From assembly GCA_003564055.1 (NCBI GenBank), contig PWSG01000153.1, positions 1-5,086 on the forward strand: DNA of 5,086 bases, written 5' to 3'. Shown here one piece after another: positions 4,339-5,086 of this stretch (positions are counted from its first letter, which is position 1; each line of letters opens with the position of its first letter). Both the position numbers and the translations under genes were made by a program. The notes beneath the pieces are model-generated. The model was not told where the DNA came from, ran no database searches, and saw nothing but the letters and a program-made list of their open reading frames with translations. This stretch comes from Syntrophomonadaceae bacterium. Lineage in GTDB: Bacteria; Bacillota; Dethiobacteria; DTU022.

Positions 4339-5086
4339 TTACCTGGTAGCGAATATCAGGCGGCACGCCTTCCTGCAGCATCTTAAACATAAGCAGCTCC
4401 GGACCGAGCAGTGCTTTTTCCAGCGTAATCAAAACCTGGTAACCATAACCAAAAAGCTGGGTAAATATTGAAGGCGGCGGAAATTCATAGCGAACCGGGT
4501 TTTCTAAGTTATTTAGTTCTGCCAGGAATTCTATTGCAGTATCAGTTCCACCGAGCCGATCTACCAGGCCCAAATCTTTAGCCTGGCTGCCAAGATAAAT
4601 TTCTCCTGTCGCCATTTCGCGTACTTCCTCAATGGCCATATTCCTACCCTTGGCTACATCGCTGATAAACTGGTTGTATGCTTCATCAGAAAAATACTGC
4701 ATTTTTTCTTTTTCTTCTTCAGTCAAAGACCGGCTGAACATATCTTTATGCTCACCTGATTTAATTATTTCAACTTCAATTCCCAGTTTTTCATAAAGCC
4801 CTTCCAAATCTATAAAAGTGCTTATTACTCCAATTGAACCGGTCATTGTCCCCGGTTGAGCCACAATTCCCTGGGCATAGGCAGAAATGTAGTACCCTCC
4901 CGAAACTGCCATATCGGCCATGGAAATTACAATCGGTTTATCAAAATCCCTGACCATGTATGCTATCTCCTGTGAAGCGGCAATAGAGCCACCCGGGCTC
5001 TCAACCCTTAGAACCACACCTTTAATCATATCATCTGCTGAAGCCTGCTCAAGTTGATTATAAACGAAATGAGGAGATATACCCCC
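4334..5086 (-). CDS. sppA: Signal peptide peptidase SppA, N-terminus beyond the window
   Basis: This is the C-terminal 250 residues of an SppA-type (family S49, short form) membrane-associated serine protease that cleaves leftover signal peptides. The reading frame continues to the window edge. The first visible residues are GGISPHFVYNQLEQASADDM, followed by the conserved VVLRVESPGGS, so the ATG at 5027-5029 is an internal methionine and not the start. The catalytic Ser/Lys dyad is visible: the serine in MAVSGGYYISAYA (codon 4901-4903) and the lysine in KSGEHKDMF (codon 4745-4747). TGSIGVIS and the later GEIYLGSQAKDLGLVDRLGG are further family motifs. The stop is TAA at 4334-4336. The missing part should hold the membrane anchor. 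The Yip1-family gene follows on the same strand, suggesting a shared membrane-housekeeping unit. Confidence 0.93.
   Translation of the reverse strand, partial: GGISPHFVYNQLEQASADDMIKGVVLRVESPGGSIAASQEIAYMVRDFDKPIVISMADMAVSGGYYISAYAQGIVAQPGTMTGSIGVISTFIDLEGLYEKLGIEVEIIKSGEHKDMFSRSLTEEEKEKMQYFSDEAYNQFISDVAKGRNMAIEEVREMATGEIYLGSQAKDLGLVDRLGGTDTAIEFLAELNNLENPVRYEFPPPSIFTQLFGYGYQVLITLEKALLGPELLMFKMLQEGVPPDIRYQVR

Noticed and set aside
4232..4471. Plus-strand 79-codon frame across the sppA end
   Set aside because: Mostly antisense to sppA, no SD, low-complexity composition.

Overview
The window looks like chromosome from a low-to-moderate GC Gram-positive bacterium, most likely an anaerobic Clostridia-type Firmicute. 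This rests on strong Shine-Dalgarno (SD) sequences (AAGGAGG, AGGAGG, AAAGGAG), three clear sigma-A-type promoters with 17-18 base spacers, and an Rnf-type membrane subunit. The lineage is an inference; there is no rRNA or marker gene to fix it.

Layout from left to right. Bases 1-68 hold the last 21 or so codons of an unidentified plus-strand gene. A palindromic repeat (131-211) follows, abutting a minus-strand DUF2284 cysteine-rich, probably iron-sulfur protein (about 210-749). A gene-free stretch of about 350 bases carries an 18-base perfect palindrome, a set of mutually exclusive inverted repeats and a good promoter. These precede an RnfD/NqrB-family subunit (1115-1966, plus) that has no other Rnf gene beside it. 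A long-looped minus-strand terminator (1971-2035) and a second copy of the repeat (2099-2175) separate it from a minus-strand membrane-anchored trypsin-like serine protease (2185-2955, probably longer at the N-terminus). A divergent control region (3013-3327) has one clear promoter in each direction. On the plus side it serves an unrecognised 80-residue helical protein (3328-3570). Converging on that gene are a minus-strand Yip1-family membrane protein (3583-4182) and, upstream of it on the same strand, signal peptide peptidase SppA (4334 to beyond 5086, cut by the window edge).

How the genes fit together: the right half has an envelope theme (SppA, Yip1 membrane protein, anchored extracytoplasmic protease), consistent with membrane-protein turnover. 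The left half has a redox theme (DUF2284 cysteine-rich protein divergent from the RnfD-like flavoprotein subunit). Both groupings are inferences from proximity.

The most unusual signal is in translation starts. DUF2284 and the protease each have a strong SD followed, at the same 9-base spacing, by an in-frame coding-like extension whose first codon is not a standard start (ATA and GTT). The 80-residue gene has its SD 33 bases before the ATG, with a 23-base hairpin between them that would shorten the effective spacing to about 10 bases. I see no convincing new multi-gene system.
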